Source of the DNA: Varroa destructor
Taxonomy: Eukaryota; Arthropoda; Arachnida; Mesostigmata; Varroidae
DNA: 64,000 nucleotides
Direction: 5' to 3'
Assembly: GCF_002443255.2 (NCBI RefSeq)
Contig: NW_019211455.1
Location: 38,426,051 to 38,490,050 of the forward strand
The translations under genes were made by a program, and so were the position numbers. Of this stretch, positions 25,437-36,599 are shown piece by piece. Each line of letters begins with the position of its first letter. Within the stretch, counting starts at the first letter, position 1. The notes below the pieces were generated by a model that worked only from the letters and a program-made list of their open reading frames with translations, made no database searches and had not been told where the DNA came from.

Positions 25437-25688
25437 CTGTTGGGCGGCATGTTCTCTAAAATGGCGTCTTCCGTTTATGGCTATGCGGAAGATCCAAATT
25501 TAACAAGGGTGTCAGCTGACGTTTCTAAGAGGCGCGTGCATTTTGTAGGGGGTTTTCCGTATTCTACTACGATATGTAGTAGTTTGCCAAACAAGGGCTG
25601 CCGGGCTGCAGAACAGCACAGGTTCCGCCTGAAATTGCAGGCATCTTCTAGAAAAAGTAAAACGGATTCCTGCGAAACTGGCCGATAA
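25437..25688 (+). CDS. Candidate exon after a strong acceptor
   Basis: The acceptor (CTTCTTCTTTTTATTTTTCCTTAG) is among the best in the window. It is followed in phase 0 by 83 codons: LLGGMFSKMASSVYGYAEDP, NLTRVSADVSKRRVHFVGGF, SSLPNKGCRAAEQHRFRLK. A second acceptor-like site (GAAATTGCAG, 25640) leads into another frame that is strikingly hydrophilic (HLLEKVKRIPAKLADKFR, VEIKDKNEKSTRASDRKK) and ends at TTG|GTATAA near 25763. The two frames overlap, so at most one is right over 25641-25688. No domain recognised. Confidence 0.28.
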   Translation: MLGGMFSKMASSVYGYAEDPNLTRVSADVSKRRVHFVGGFPYSTTICSSLPNKGCRAAEQHRFRLKLQASSRKSKTDSCETGR

Positions 25689-27095
25689 GTTCCGTGTCGA
25701 GATCAAAGACAAGAATGAAAAGTCGACCAGGGCATCAGATAGAAAAAAGACATGTCGCTTGGTATAAATCGTCAAATATAATAGTAGCCACATACGAAAG
25801 TTCTAAAGCAGAGGTTCAGTGCGTCAATATTATGGCAGTTGCAATTCTATTCAATGAGCCCCAGTTTGTTTCCTGTGTTGGCATTGAAACATCCTAGTTA
25901 GTCAACTGGATATATCAAGAAGTTACTAAGAACAAACGCCGTTTGAGGTGAAATCGTATGAGCGTAACAAATATCGCAAAGCATAAATAAGTGAGCCTTC
26001 AATAAGTTTGTCTTTCAAACGCTGCTAAATATTGCTAGCTCTATAATAGACATGGTATAGATTTTATTTCATTAACTGTGTACTATCGGTTCCATGTTAC
26101 AGCTTTGGGAAGCGGCTTAAAATCGTATAATTACTATATGTTTGGATAAAGGCATACATTAATGATATAAAGATAAACAAGGAAATTAACGTTTTCTGTT
26201 GAATTAAATTGAAGAACGTTCCGACGAAGCATCCACTAACAACGAATAATTTCTCCCGAAGCCATAAGGGTTCTCTATTTAGGAAAACTCGGCAGATGGC
26301 AGAGATCTTCTCACTGTTGTACTCGAACTTAGAATATTTAAAACATTAAAAAAAATAGTTTCGGACTCTTTTGAAGTTCCTAAATGCTCTCTATTATAGC
26401 ACTTCTCTTCTGGCCACCGTTTTATTATGTCCTTTACTCTCCGTAGCACACGTTGCTGTGACGCAACTGGTCATTTCCCTAAACATACATGAGACGTACG
26501 TTAGTTAGTGATATAGAAATAGTCCTATTGTTCTCCGTACTATACCGGACAAAACATCTAGTAGCCAACAGTTGCACTTACAAACTCAGTTGACAAGATG
26601 GATCAATGAAAAAAAGCTATATTTCTTCTGCGAAGACAGATTTCAAGTTTCTTCAAAGGTTAATAGTAATATAATGCCACTAATTAGATCTCACCTCAAG
26701 GCGAGATCGTTACAAATTTGTTCAGGAACGGTTTTGGCTTCCGTTACCTGTGAGGCCTACATGGTGCTTTGAAGGTCTCTTTTGCTTGATGTTATGTCTC
26801 CTTTTCTAGCATTATTCGTTAGTTATTCGAGGGCTATGTAGACGAGTTACCTTTTAGGGCGTTACCACCAGTTAGAATCATAGTTGTAAAAGGTCGGAGT
26901 ATGCGTAAGTGACGCTGATAAATTGAAGCAGTTATGTACAGGCGGCTAGCTCACTCACTCTTTAAGGTGGATTGGCTTGTATAAGGTGGTCCGACTGATG
27001 ATGTACTGATCATAATCGTCCTCATCATCGCCATGAGGTAGGGGCTGTGGTATGTAACCTAGGTCGGTCTGTGAAAGACAAGTCACGCTCTATAT

Positions 27096-27138
27096 CTCCC
27101 TCTCTCTCTCTCTATATATATATGTGTATATATATATG
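27096..27138. repeat. (CT)n-(TA)n compound microsatellite
   Basis: About seven CT units followed by TA units, a GTG interruption and more TA units. Confidence 0.92.
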
Positions 27139-28209
27139 CTCAATAAGAATACAGGTGCTGAGCTCGCTACTGAAAGTGATACTTGAAAGCTGTATGTATA
27201 TGACTTGTCTTTCATTATTTATGTCATTAGGGTCCCTTTCTAGAGATTTCTCTTAGCTAGACCAAAGAGAAATTGCCTTCCTTCCTGTAGTACCTCAGGT
27301 CACCGAAATTATGATGATTTACAAATCGTGTGGATATAGTTTCTAGTAGTTTTTAAAATGTTTCAAATAGTTATATATGATATGTAAAACCATAACAAAT
27401 AAGTTAACTTTGCTTTCAAGTTCTATGCTGAAGACTTATGTGGGAAGTAAACTGGACAGATACTACAAGTATTATTCATAGGCATCTGTCGAAACAGCTT
27501 ACTGAATATGCCGCATTGCGCCATGATTACAATGTACATGTTGTTTGGGCAGCCCGCACTACACACAAGTACTATATATAGTAAATCATAATAGCGAAGA
27601 TAATTATGAGTCACTTGTTGAGTCCGGAACCAAGCTTTTATTGAAACACTGCTTTACTAGTAGCTTATGTTGCTATGGTAAGTTGGAAGGTTTATAAAAG
27701 CAACCCCGGATATGTGGGACGAAGGAAAACTTAAATTGAATGGCCTAAAATTTTACATATGGCAGACGATCCTTGAATTTGAGACCCTTTGAAACGTAAA
27801 CATAACTGTATCTGTTGTCATATACAGTCGTTCGCATGCGTTCACAGGTCAGTATCGCATAATTAAAAGTGTCATTGGGTGGTCCTATATATGGACCAAA
27901 CGCGGTTATTTAAGATGTGCTTTCCTGAGGGAGTTTTCTTAGCCTCGTACTCTATTCCCTCCAAAGCTTAGTTTCGTTGTCTCATGCTCCCGCCTGCGCC
28001 CCCACCTACCTTTCTTAATCATCTGAGTTTCCTTGCCGTCCTATTCTCCACGTTATCTCGAATGCTTTTCGGCGTATCGCGCTTACTCGGCCTTAGCTGC
28101 CATCCCAGCGACGGAAGACCCGCTGAGCTCCGTGAGCTCGAAACGAGGTGAACGACACTAAACGCTCAGGGCTCATTTTCTCATAGAACTGCCTCCTGAA
28201 GGAAAAGAG

Positions 28210-28225
28210 GCAGCAGCAGCAGCAG
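28210..28225. repeat. (GCA)5 microsatellite
   Basis: Five CAG/GCA units in a purine-rich stretch. Confidence 0.88.
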
Positions 28226-29564
28226 TGATGTTAGAAGAGGCAGCTCGTTAGGAGCTGTTTGTTTCATTGTTGAGATGCCTGTTCGCTAAGCGAGCCAAAA
28301 TCTTATCACAGTCCGGATATAGACGAGAGGAGTGAGCTTTATGCCAAGGGAGAGGAAGGAACTGCGCCAAAGCGTACTGCCACTCATCTTCTGTTAGAAG
28401 TATTTTTCAGAAAACTGATTGAAAAAACTATGTGATCGGTAGAAGACCGCGCGAGAATACTCTTATCGCTGACATTCTGCTTAGATATAATTAACGATAC
28501 ATACTGATTAAGTTAAACAAAAAAAGTCTAATTTAGATGGACGTCAAAACCAAACCTTAAAACGCTCACATGAAGTATACGCATCAAGTAAGTTATATAT
28601 AGAAGAGAGTGAATGGCATAACCGTAGGTCGTGAAATCTGAAGTCTTTAACTAACCGATTTATTTTTTCCTGGGCGCTACGAGCTTATGCATATCGTCAT
28701 AACCAGACTTGGCTTCGCTAAGACCTCATCAAGGGCAGTTCCTACATGTATGTTTTGCACAATCGTTGCTTTATAGAGAGGCAACAGGCTGAATAATTAG
28801 AATGTCCTACTTATATATCGCAGATTGTAAAAAATTAATTTCACTGTTTTAATGAGTTTGTCACAGCCACGAGCTGATCATTATTAAAAAAGCGTTTATT
28901 TTACAATACTGTACAGCTTGTGGATAAGATGTTTGTTGAATAACCACCAAAATGGCATTTCAATGTTCAAAAGCCGTAGAGGACCCAAAGCGTATGATTT
29001 TTTGCAAATTTCCTATCGTCTCACCACATTTTGCCGGGAAGATTTCCTCAAACGCTAATAATACACGTTTTAAATAGTTTGTGAAATGCTATAATTTGGG
29101 CATCTTTTTCAAGCGTGGGCTCACGAATAAAGGTAGAGGCCATTAAAAAGCGCCAAACAGATAGATCGGTTACTCAGTAAGCATCGGGACCTGGTTAAGG
29201 GATTGGCCATAATAAATTTGCAATACACGTGTTTTCTCGTTGATCTAGCGGCCATATAAAAACTTGAATTTTATACACGTAGCAAAAGGCATCTTGAATT
29301 TTCCATTAGCTGGGTCTCGAATTGGACCTTCAACAGAATGTCGCTATGGTCTTGGAATTTATCAAGCTGTTAATGAGGAGCAAAAATATAGTGGTGTTGG
29401 TGTAGATGAGAAAAACAAGATCAAAAGCTAAGTAGATCAAATTTGAAATATGGATATCACGAATTACTTCTAAGCGTTAATGCTGCTAAGGAAGGGGCGG
29501 ACAGTTTATATTTGTGACTTCATGAACTAAAATTAACAAACCTTCTTGCCTCATCCATATGCAG

Positions 29565-29768
29565 TAGTAGTCAAGCGCCTTTACCGCGTTTTTCCGTGCG
29601 GTGACTGTTACTATGTCGTTACATCGTGCTCGCACCATATATATAGTAACTCCTGGGTGCTTCTTCTGAAAACCCATGTGGGAGAAAGGGGTCTGGAGAG
29701 AATGAAAGCCCTACTGGGGTCGTTCCCACTCATATCCAACGTGAGCGTAGACAAGTGGCTGTCACTGG
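29565..29768 (+). CDS. Candidate internal exon, GC-rich, unrecognised
   Basis: Acceptor CCTTCTTGCCTCATCCATATGCAG opens a frame that runs 67 codons to a donor CTGG|GTGAGC. The same frame stays open to 29947. It reads VVKRLYRVFPCGDCYYVVTS, HHIYSNSWVLLLKTHVGERG and LERMKALLGSFPLISNVSV. It starts with two bases and ends with one (phase 1/1). GC content rises sharply here compared with the flanks. A minus-strand frame (29611-29865) is also open. No domain recognised. Confidence 0.3.
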
Positions 29769-30775
29769 GTGAGCCCATCGATCGACCCGGCGGCTTGAAT
29801 CGACCGGCCGCATTTAATCCTCGAGCGATTTGGGACACAGAGCAGGGTCCCCCGCCCCTTCGCACGCTTTTTTCGTGGATCGCAACGGCCGCTGTTGAAT
29901 ACAGACTCCGGTCGCCCTCGCGACCATCTGTGCTAGTAGTCGTATGAAGTCATTCGTTCAATAGAAACGTCTACGACAAACGCCGTTTTCGCGATATCCC
30001 TTTTCTTATTCGTTCTTTTTTTGCATTCGCCGCCGTATCTTCTTTTCGGTAGAAGCGAAATAGGCAGACAACGACAAAAAAGAAGGGTAACGGAGAGCTT
30101 TGAGTTCACTTGCCAATGATTCGTTGGTTGGTTGGTCTACCGACCGTCCGGTTGACAACAGTGGATTGTCGCCGCAGTAAACGACGTAAATTCGACGTTG
30201 GAATGAAGAACCGCATAAATCTCAAACGGTCCGCAATCGCCAAAGTCATTTGCTGATTACGTTCGTTCACTCTTATTTGCCAGACGTGCTTCCTTTTGCT
30301 GTTACATCTTCTACTCTCATCGGTTTAATTCCTCATCTGATTGCAGCTCTGCTAAGAGCCGAACTTTTCCAGATGCATTATTCAATTAATAAAGGGATAT
30401 TCGAACATAAGCTCGCATTACACAAGGGTGTATTAAACTATTTCTGACTCTGTAAGCCCATATCCTACTATAAGGAAGCGCAGTATAGTAGAACCTCAAA
30501 TCCTGCTAAATTAAACAAACCGTTATTTCTACCCATACTACATGTAGAGCATCCGAATCGTCTAGAAGAGTTTCTACTTTGTTATAATAAACTGAATTGG
30601 CCTGGACGGTCAGACGGCTGAGAAAAAATAGTTCTAAGTGGCCGATTCAAGCTTGGCTATCGACGTGTACCATGAACCACGGATTATTAGGTAGAAAAAA
30701 AACTTTTACAGATGCAGGACAAACCTAAATTATTTATTCACATGTCAAATAGATATATTCGTATTTAACTAGTCA

Positions 30776-30794
30776 TTTTTTTTTTTTTTTTTTT
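30776..30794 (+). repeat. Poly-T tract, 19 T, followed by AG
   Basis: Nineteen T directly followed by AG, so it also mimics a perfect 3' splice site. AAG|GTATGA occurs only 20 bases later. Confidence 0.95.
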
Positions 30795-31501
30795 AGGCAT
30801 CCACAAGAAGCTGAAGGTATGACAAATTTGGCGAGCGAATGTCCCATGGACGATATATTTATTATGGACGTAAAGTCGCAATCAGCATTGTTACAGTTAC
30901 CTTTAAAGTTCAAATATCTAGATCTATATCGGTAGAGCTATTCTAAATGGTACCAAGATCTAGTCTAGTTCGCTTGTCTAGTAAAGGTGGGTTTTCAGGG
31001 CAGGACCAAAACAGACTTACCATGGAAATATGTCGACGCCTTCTTATCGATGGGACATCGTTTTACTTGCACGCGTACGAAGTGAGTTTGAGTTATAACC
31101 TTTTCGGCAGGTCAGAGCCAGATCAGCCTTCCTAGGTCAAAACGGTACCGTAATGTTCGTGTTATTGGAAACGCTAAACTGAATATTTACACAGTCTACT
31201 TGATCTGAGTAGTGGTTCTTGAGCTCAGCCATCCGAAGTGGCAGCTGTAAATATTATAACCTAGTCTGTTTATTGTACTATATTGGCCGACTTCAGGAAC
31301 TGTTTGTTTCAAACACTACATCTCTGACAAAGCGTCGAGCTGGAACAGTAAACATCGTATTCAAGAGAAACTACTGAAGGTGCGGCTTAGAATCCCGCCA
31401 TTTGTTTAACCTGTACACTGTACCCTGTAACCTGCACTGAACTCTGTCTAGAGATATAAGCGTCTACGTCGTATGCTGCTTTTTCCTTTCTTTCATTATT
31501 A

Positions 31502-31750
31502 TTATATGCTTTCTAAGATTGCAGCCAATAGAGAAGGGGACAGATGACTGAGACAATGCAGGTTGTCATAACGAAATCTATGAAAGGGAATAGACTCAGT
31601 GAGGATATTACATTTTTGTGCTGAAATGATCCATGATGGAGTTATGATTTTCCCAAGCGCGTTTCGTATGGCGGGAAGTTTCGCCTGACTGCACCGTTCT
31701 GAATGTGTTATGTTGTGTAGTACCCCACCGGCGAGTTCGAAGAAGCGCAT
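31502..31750 (-). CDS. Small ORF of 82 aa, unrecognised
   Basis: ATG-initiated minus-strand frame containing RNALGKIITPSWIISAQK and LHCLSHLSPSLLAAILES, ending in TAA. It has no close match that I recognise and no convincing splice signals. Open length alone is weak evidence. Confidence 0.13.
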   Translation of the reverse strand: MRFFELAGGVLHNITHSERCSQAKLPAIRNALGKIITPSWIISAQKCNILTESIPFHRFRYDNLHCLSHLSPSLLAAILESI

Positions 31751-33250
31751 AAAATGCGAACCTTATGCGACATTTTACCTTAAAATTTATAGCGATGAGA
31801 CTATGCCGGTGAGCGAAGTGAGCTAAGCGGAAAAATGCTCAAAATATAATTTTATAAGCGTGCCTATCGGTAAAAACATAAAACTGCAACCCTATCAAAT
31901 TTTGCTGTCAATAAACTAATCCTAGCATCCTAACAATTAACTTTGCAACTGTCTTCTATAAAGCAACACCTGATTTTATACCCAGCAAGTGACTATATCG
32001 GGACTTCGTTACCAAAATCATGCAGCTCGAGAAAAATATACCTATGGTTTAAGCAAAGGTCGTAGCACACACGAAATGAATAGCAAGGAAGAGCGCAGAT
32101 AGAAGTAGTTAATGGAAACTCAAACCATATCGTGGCAATAGCTTAAAAAGAATGAGTTACTCGAGTATGATAAGATGTCGATCTTGAGCGACGACAAGAT
32201 GTTTCGGTTCCAGCCGCTATGTGGACGGTGAGAACAAATGGCATAAAAAATCGGAAGCATCTCTTGCAGACATTAAAGAACGCTGAACGAAAAGGGAAGA
32301 TTTAAAAATACTGTGAACAGGTGTAATGCCAAAGATAAAACTCTACACGTCTCAAGGTGCTGCTACTTGCTTCAAACGTACGACTGGACGTAAATTCACA
32401 GAGTATTGTTCATTGATTTTTTGCGTAATCTAGTGTTTAACATGGGCTAACTTTGTTATGCGGAACCATCTGCACGTACCATTCACATGCATTTGAACAT
32501 GAAATAAATGCGTATCGTGCCTGTGCCACTGTTATACGGTAGGCGTAGGCATGTATCTTTAAAGGCCGCATATTCGATGTAAATATCCCCACAAATTTCC
32601 AGGCTTGTTCTGGAAAAACGTTACACATCCGAACACAAATGCCGCCTGTTTGTGTGGTTCCTCACATATTATTCCAGCAGAGATCACTATCGCTCTTACT
32701 CTTCTGTCTAGGCGTTTCTGAATCTTCAGAAAAGTGTGAAGAGCTGTTCTTATATGGTTGTCTTGTACAGACTTTCAGCAGTTGTTTGCGTAGCCAGCTC
32801 TTCAGTACGATGATTTCTTCATGATTCTGGTTCTCTTAATAATTTTAATATACTTTTGATTTTTTACATATGTTTGATCGCAGAACTTACAAGCTACTAG
32901 GTCATAGGTTGGAGCTTTCAAAAATGTAATCAAGTGAATCGCTGGCAGTATATAAAATCAACGTTTTACGATTCAACGACTGGGTTCGCTCCTTACTAAT
33001 ACATTTTTGCTAGCCATTATATAATCTTCAACCCTGCCGCATCTAAAATTTAAACTCTAGGCAAAAATTAATTCTCTATATAATATAATTTTTTTTAACT
33101 TGTTTTGAACTTATATATATACATGTTCTAAGCAAACGTTAGTAGAACACTTGAAGTAGGAGTGGTAGAGAGTAATTGTTCGGTGGTTTCAAACTCATTT
33201 TCTTCAATACAGAATATTTACGATGTTTTTATTTTTCTTTCCTCCCCCAG

Positions 33251-33298
33251 TGGCAGCCTAACTGTCTGCTGCCAGGGTGAAGTTGTAGATGATCTGGG
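33251..33298 (+). CDS. Candidate short exon after an excellent acceptor
   Basis: The acceptor (TTTTTATTTTTCTTTCCTCCCCCAG) is near ideal. Sixteen codons later there is GG|GTAAAA. The frame reading one base, then GSLTVCCQGEVVDDL, then two bases is phase 2/2 and well balanced. A 5'-shifted donor (CCAGG|GTGAAG, 33276) would give an even shorter exon. The two adjacent cysteines suggest a secreted or extracellular domain, but no family is assigned. Confidence 0.35.
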
Positions 33299-33299
33299 G

Positions 33300-34340
33300 T
33301 AAAATTCATCCCTGAACACAATTCGTTTCGCTATACGATTATGTATCCCTAAAATCCTAAAAATCTCTAACTGAAGTTTCTTTCAAGATAGTAAATTCCA
33401 ATTATAAAAAGGCTAAAAAATTTAAAAGGAAGCATTCAATTATATAGGTTAAAATATTTAACTTTAACAGAATACCGCGTTATTTATTTTTTCTGTACAT
33501 AGAAAAAACAACATAACTAAAATTGGCGAAGCGTAGGAAATAGATGACATGGTTCCGTAACAGTGTAACACAAAACAGATATAGCCTATAAAATTGATCA
33601 TGACACAACTTAACTTTCAAATGACGAGGTTGTTATTAAAACGTCGAAAAACGCCTTAGAAAGCTCTATTAAAATTCAGTTCATATTTGTCTCCCGGGCG
33701 TCAGTTATAGCGAAATTAATATTGTTCCAATGGAAGAGTCTTTTGCAATGTTTCATTGACAATTGGCGACAACCGATTACATTATTCAAGGGCTATGATT
33801 CTATTAGTTGACTTTCATCGACCATTGTATCTGCTGAGTTTCCGTTGTTGATCAATGGCGCATCGGCTATACCCGTTTTCAGTAGACGTGTTGATGCCAA
33901 CACGACGTGAGCTACATGCGCCTTCTAATGTTCACGTATAACACTATTATGGTCCCTACAAGTAGTACTTTTCTTGGGCCTGACCGTACGGAGCACTCTA
34001 GTGATCGAAAGACTTCAACGGCATTGTACCTATGGCGCACATTGAAAACAGTTCATTTTTAGGTTATTTGTAAATTGAAGTAAGCAAGTGAAAAATGTTC
34101 TAAAGAGTCCAGTCAGGGCCTTAGTCTGGAATAGATCGATCCAAGATGCTTGCATTCTATACTCCATGGTTTTTGTTTGGGAGGTTTACGGCTGAGAGAG
34201 CTATAACGCTACGAAGCGTTAGATTCCAAGCTTCGAAATGTCTACATATCACACTAGGGTATAACTTCTTTTTATAAATTCATATTCATGATTTGTTAAT
34301 TCGCTACCATCAGAATTGAGTTTCCGTTGTTTGCATCAAG
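33300..34340. other. No supported gene
   Basis: AT-rich, only short frames. Confidence 0.5.
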
Positions 34341-34505
34341 GCCAGAGGATTGCACAAGGAGACCGCACCCCGGCCTGGCCCTCTGCGGACGTCTGTGTGT
34401 GTGCGCCGATGCCATTACTATCGACTGCTGTTCGTCCTCCTGCTCATCCTGGTTGGGGCTAGAGAAAAGGCGAAGGCAAAGAAAAAAGACACGAGGGTAG
34501 CACGA
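34341..34505 (+). CDS. Candidate exon with a membrane or signal segment, exon n
   Basis: Acceptor CCGTTGTTTGCATCAAG and a canonical donor CGA|GTAAGTAAG bound 55 codons in phase 0/0. The middle carries a hydrophobic core YYRLLFVLLLILVGA, immediately followed by a very basic run REKAKAKKKDTRVAR. That is the layout of a signal peptide or signal anchor with a cytosolic-type positive flank. There is no in-frame ATG ahead of it within the exon, so a 5' exon must supply the start, or the true frame differs. GC content is about 55-60%, well above background. It joins in phase to 34666-34935. Confidence 0.38.
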
Positions 34506-34665
34506 GTAAGTAAGCTAAGAAGCCCACTGGACTAAGTACCGTCTTTGGCAAGCATACTACTAGCCGACCGTGCGCTTGTGAGACACGTACTATTATCATA
34601 CATACGACATAGATGATGGAACGAGCACCAGATATAACGCCTTTTTCTCTGCTTGGCTGCACCAG

Positions 34666-34935
34666 CCGGCGTTGCCCTCTCTTTCTTATGATCACGACGA
34701 TGGTGGTGATGATTATGAATGGGGCGACAATGATGAAGATGATGATGGAACTGACGGCGTCGAGCTCGCCCTCGGATTTGCATATTATATTATGCTGATT
34801 ACACTGCTAGATAGTACGGTGGCGATAATTATAAATAAAACAGCCATTCAGAACTGCCTTGTGGGTTTGACGCGGCCTTTGTTAATTAACGTAGTCATAA
34901 TTAGCATCGCGAACGGACATACGAATGAGGCGTAG
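34666..34935 (+). CDS. Candidate exon, acidic, exon n+1 of the 34.3-kb gene
   Basis: A very strong acceptor (GCCTTTTTCTCTGCTTGGCTGCACCAG) lies 160 bp after the donor at 34506, and both junctions are phase 0. The frame reads PALPSLSYDHDDGGDDYEWG then DNDEDDDGTDGVELA, a strongly acidic stretch, and stays open to a TAG at 34935. The later part (from about 34780) is AT-rich and hydrophobic and may not be coding; no clear donor is seen. The acidic run is partly a degenerate (GAT)n tract, which would look acidic in this frame by chance, and the minus strand is open too (His-rich). Confidence 0.35.
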   Translation, partial: PALPSLSYDHDDGGDDYEWGDNDEDDDGTDGVELALGFAYYIMLITLLDSTVAIIINKTAIQNCLVGLTRPLLINVVIISIANGHTNEA

Positions 34936-34970
34936 CAGAGGAGTTCACTGATGTCTATGGTCGAAGGAAG

Positions 34971-34971
34971 G

Positions 34972-35007
<36 letters not shown>

Positions 35008-35008
35008 A
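34971..35008. repeat. (CAGC)n tetranucleotide microsatellite
   Basis: About nine units of CAGC/GCCA in tandem, perfect or nearly so. Confidence 0.95.
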
Positions 35009-35416
35009 GCCGAGGTGAAAGTGGATGGCAAACGGTTACTGTTGTATCGGATAGCAATACTCAACCGTTTACCTGGAGTACTTACCTAACCTGTGTAATG
35101 GAGGTCTCATTCATTCCCGGATGTTAATTGTGAAAAAAAAGTCGCAGAATCAAAGGATTTCTAAGGGACTAATGTTTCTAAGGGACAGAAATTCACAATT
35201 TTGACTAAACTACAAAACGCTGTTGGGTCTATTGCTCCATTAACTATACGAGAAGAAATGTAGGGCAAAAGAAATGCGTTCGCATATTTCAGTAATCAAT
35301 TGAAGACAGGTTATTATTCATTACTTCAGCGCCATGGAGCTTTCGAGCTAAAGCCTGATATTTTTAAACCAGGATGGCACTGCGTTTCGAAAATACTATC
35401 AGTAATAAGTGGTATT

Positions 35417-35527
35417 AGGAAGCCGTAGCTAAGTGGCTAGCTACAAGGTCGTGCGTGGTCATTTTAACTAAAGATATAGGCAAGTACTTCGAATTAACCG
35501 TTTCGGTTCAAAATCCCTCCGAACCGG
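35417..35527 (+). ncRNA. tRNA-like Pol III promoter remnant, possibly SINE
   Basis: TAGCTAAGTGG at 35426-35436 matches the tRNA A-box consensus (TRGYNNAGYGG type). GGTTCAAAATCC at 35505-35516 resembles a B-box with one extra A. The boxes are about 79 bp apart, longer than in a normal tRNA, and no cloverleaf with paired acceptor and T stems could be drawn. A short A-rich stretch follows. A tRNA-derived SINE or decayed tRNA-like element is the likeliest reading. Confidence 0.3.
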
Positions 35528-36150
35528 AAAAAACCATTTAATAAACAGCACTAGAATCCATGAGGTAATCGGTAGCTTTCGAGCACCCTGCACGGATTTT
35601 GCAAGGGACTGCACGCAGTGACCCTGGATCAGGGTTTAGCGGCAAGATGAAACTTCTGTTCCTTTTGAGTGGATCCAGGATAGTAACATTAGCAATCGTA
35701 AGGGTCAATATTTAGAATCTAATAAGAGACCCTAGTCATCCCACTATCCAATATTTGATATTTCCGCAAGTTTCCCACGATGGAACTATTAACTGATGTC
35801 TGCTATTAGTTAAAAATACTAAACAGCAGAACTATCAGCATTACCAAGAACAGTAGGCGGCAGCAGGTGGCTTAAGGTCAACTACTTTAGTATCTCTGTA
35901 ACCTGTAATTTTGACAAGACCCACTGGGATTGTATTACAATTAGCTGGAACGTCAGAAGGCAAATACTAGAAGTTCATGGTGGATACATTTCGGTGATTG
36001 ATAGGGAACGACAAATGTCAGAGTGAATTTGGGTAAAAAATAATATCGCCTACAGTTAATTTTGTTATGCTAGCATCAGGATAAATACATGGCATGCGAG
36101 TCTTATCCTTCGTGCCCAATGAAGTACCCATGCTTAACTTAAGTTTCGCA
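35528..36150. other. No supported gene
   Basis: AT-rich, no feature seen. Confidence 0.5.
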
Positions 36151-36197
36151 TTTGCTTTTTCGCCTTCCCTTCCGGCCGATTACGGTCGACATGAATC

Positions 36198-36596
36198 TTG
36201 CGGCCGATCGCCAAACCGTGGACAAGCACCTTCTCTCAGGCGTCTTTGAACGATCGCAGCCCTATCTTTCTCCGCATCTTGCTGTGTGTCCTTTGGTTAG
36301 CTCTAGGAACATATGGAGCCTGCATAGCAAACGTTTTCCGTGCGGAAGGGAGTTCGGATAAATCGCTTGCACGCGTCGTCGTTATCGCTCCAATCCAAAC
36401 TACTGCTGCTGCTGCTGCTGCCATTATGGTTATTGTGCGATGCGAGACGACGACGCCTAGCGAAGCAGATGGCAGAGGTACCTTACCGCTAGTCATCTAC
36501 CCCTGCTATTCTCCCCGTTCAACGGAAGGAACACGTATTAACAAAAACCTCTTCCGAATCTTAAGTTGCAAATTGAGAACAATTAAAGGGGCATAA
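36198..36596 (+). CDS. GC-rich multi-frame open region with polyalanine-type tract
   Basis: Three frames are open here. The longest (132 codons, no good ATG) has a hydrophobic run SPIFLRILLCVLWLALGTYG and a (GCT)n at 36402-36421 that reads as six alanines. A second plus frame starts at an ATG with fair context at 36191 and reads MNLAADRQTVDKHLLSGVFE over 56 codons. On the minus strand (36236-36496) an ATG precedes the alanine run and a signal-peptide-like sequence MAAAAAAVVWIGAITTTRA. The island is probably an exon or leader of some gene, but frame and strand are undecided. Confidence 0.2.
   Translation: MRPIAKPWTSTFSQASLNDRSPIFLRILLCVLWLALGTYGACIANVFRAEGSSDKSLARVVVIAPIQTTAAAAAAIMVIVRCETTTPSEADGRGTLPLVIYPCYSPRSTEGTRINKNLFRILSCKLRTIKGA
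36402..36421. repeat. (CTG)6 microsatellite
   Basis: Six to seven perfect CTG/GCT units. Confidence 0.93.
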
Positions 36597-36599
36597 TGA

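Larger units (their letters stand above)
25900..29564. other. No supported gene
   Basis: Mostly AT-rich. It holds a CT/TA compound repeat at 27096-27138 and a (GCA)5 at 28210-28225 inside a GC-richer patch (27960-28400) with no long frame. A GTAAGT follows GCATCAA at about 28589 with a short open segment before it. Confidence 0.45.
29770..33250. other. No confidently supported gene
   Basis: 29770-30000 stays GC-rich and open. A very good acceptor ends at about 30344 (ATTCCTCATCTGATTGCAG), followed by a 32-codon frame to a stop (LLRAELFQMHYSINKGIFEH). A 19-T tract plus AG lies at 30776-30796. The minus strand has an 82-codon ATG frame at 31502-31750 (MRFFELAGGVLHNITHSERC). The rest is AT-rich with nothing notable. 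Confidence 0.4.

Noticed and set aside
30776..30815. Microexon between the 19-T tract plus AG and the AAG|GTATGA donor
   Set aside because: Only 20 bp and no reading-frame information; the T tract alone explains the acceptor-like look.
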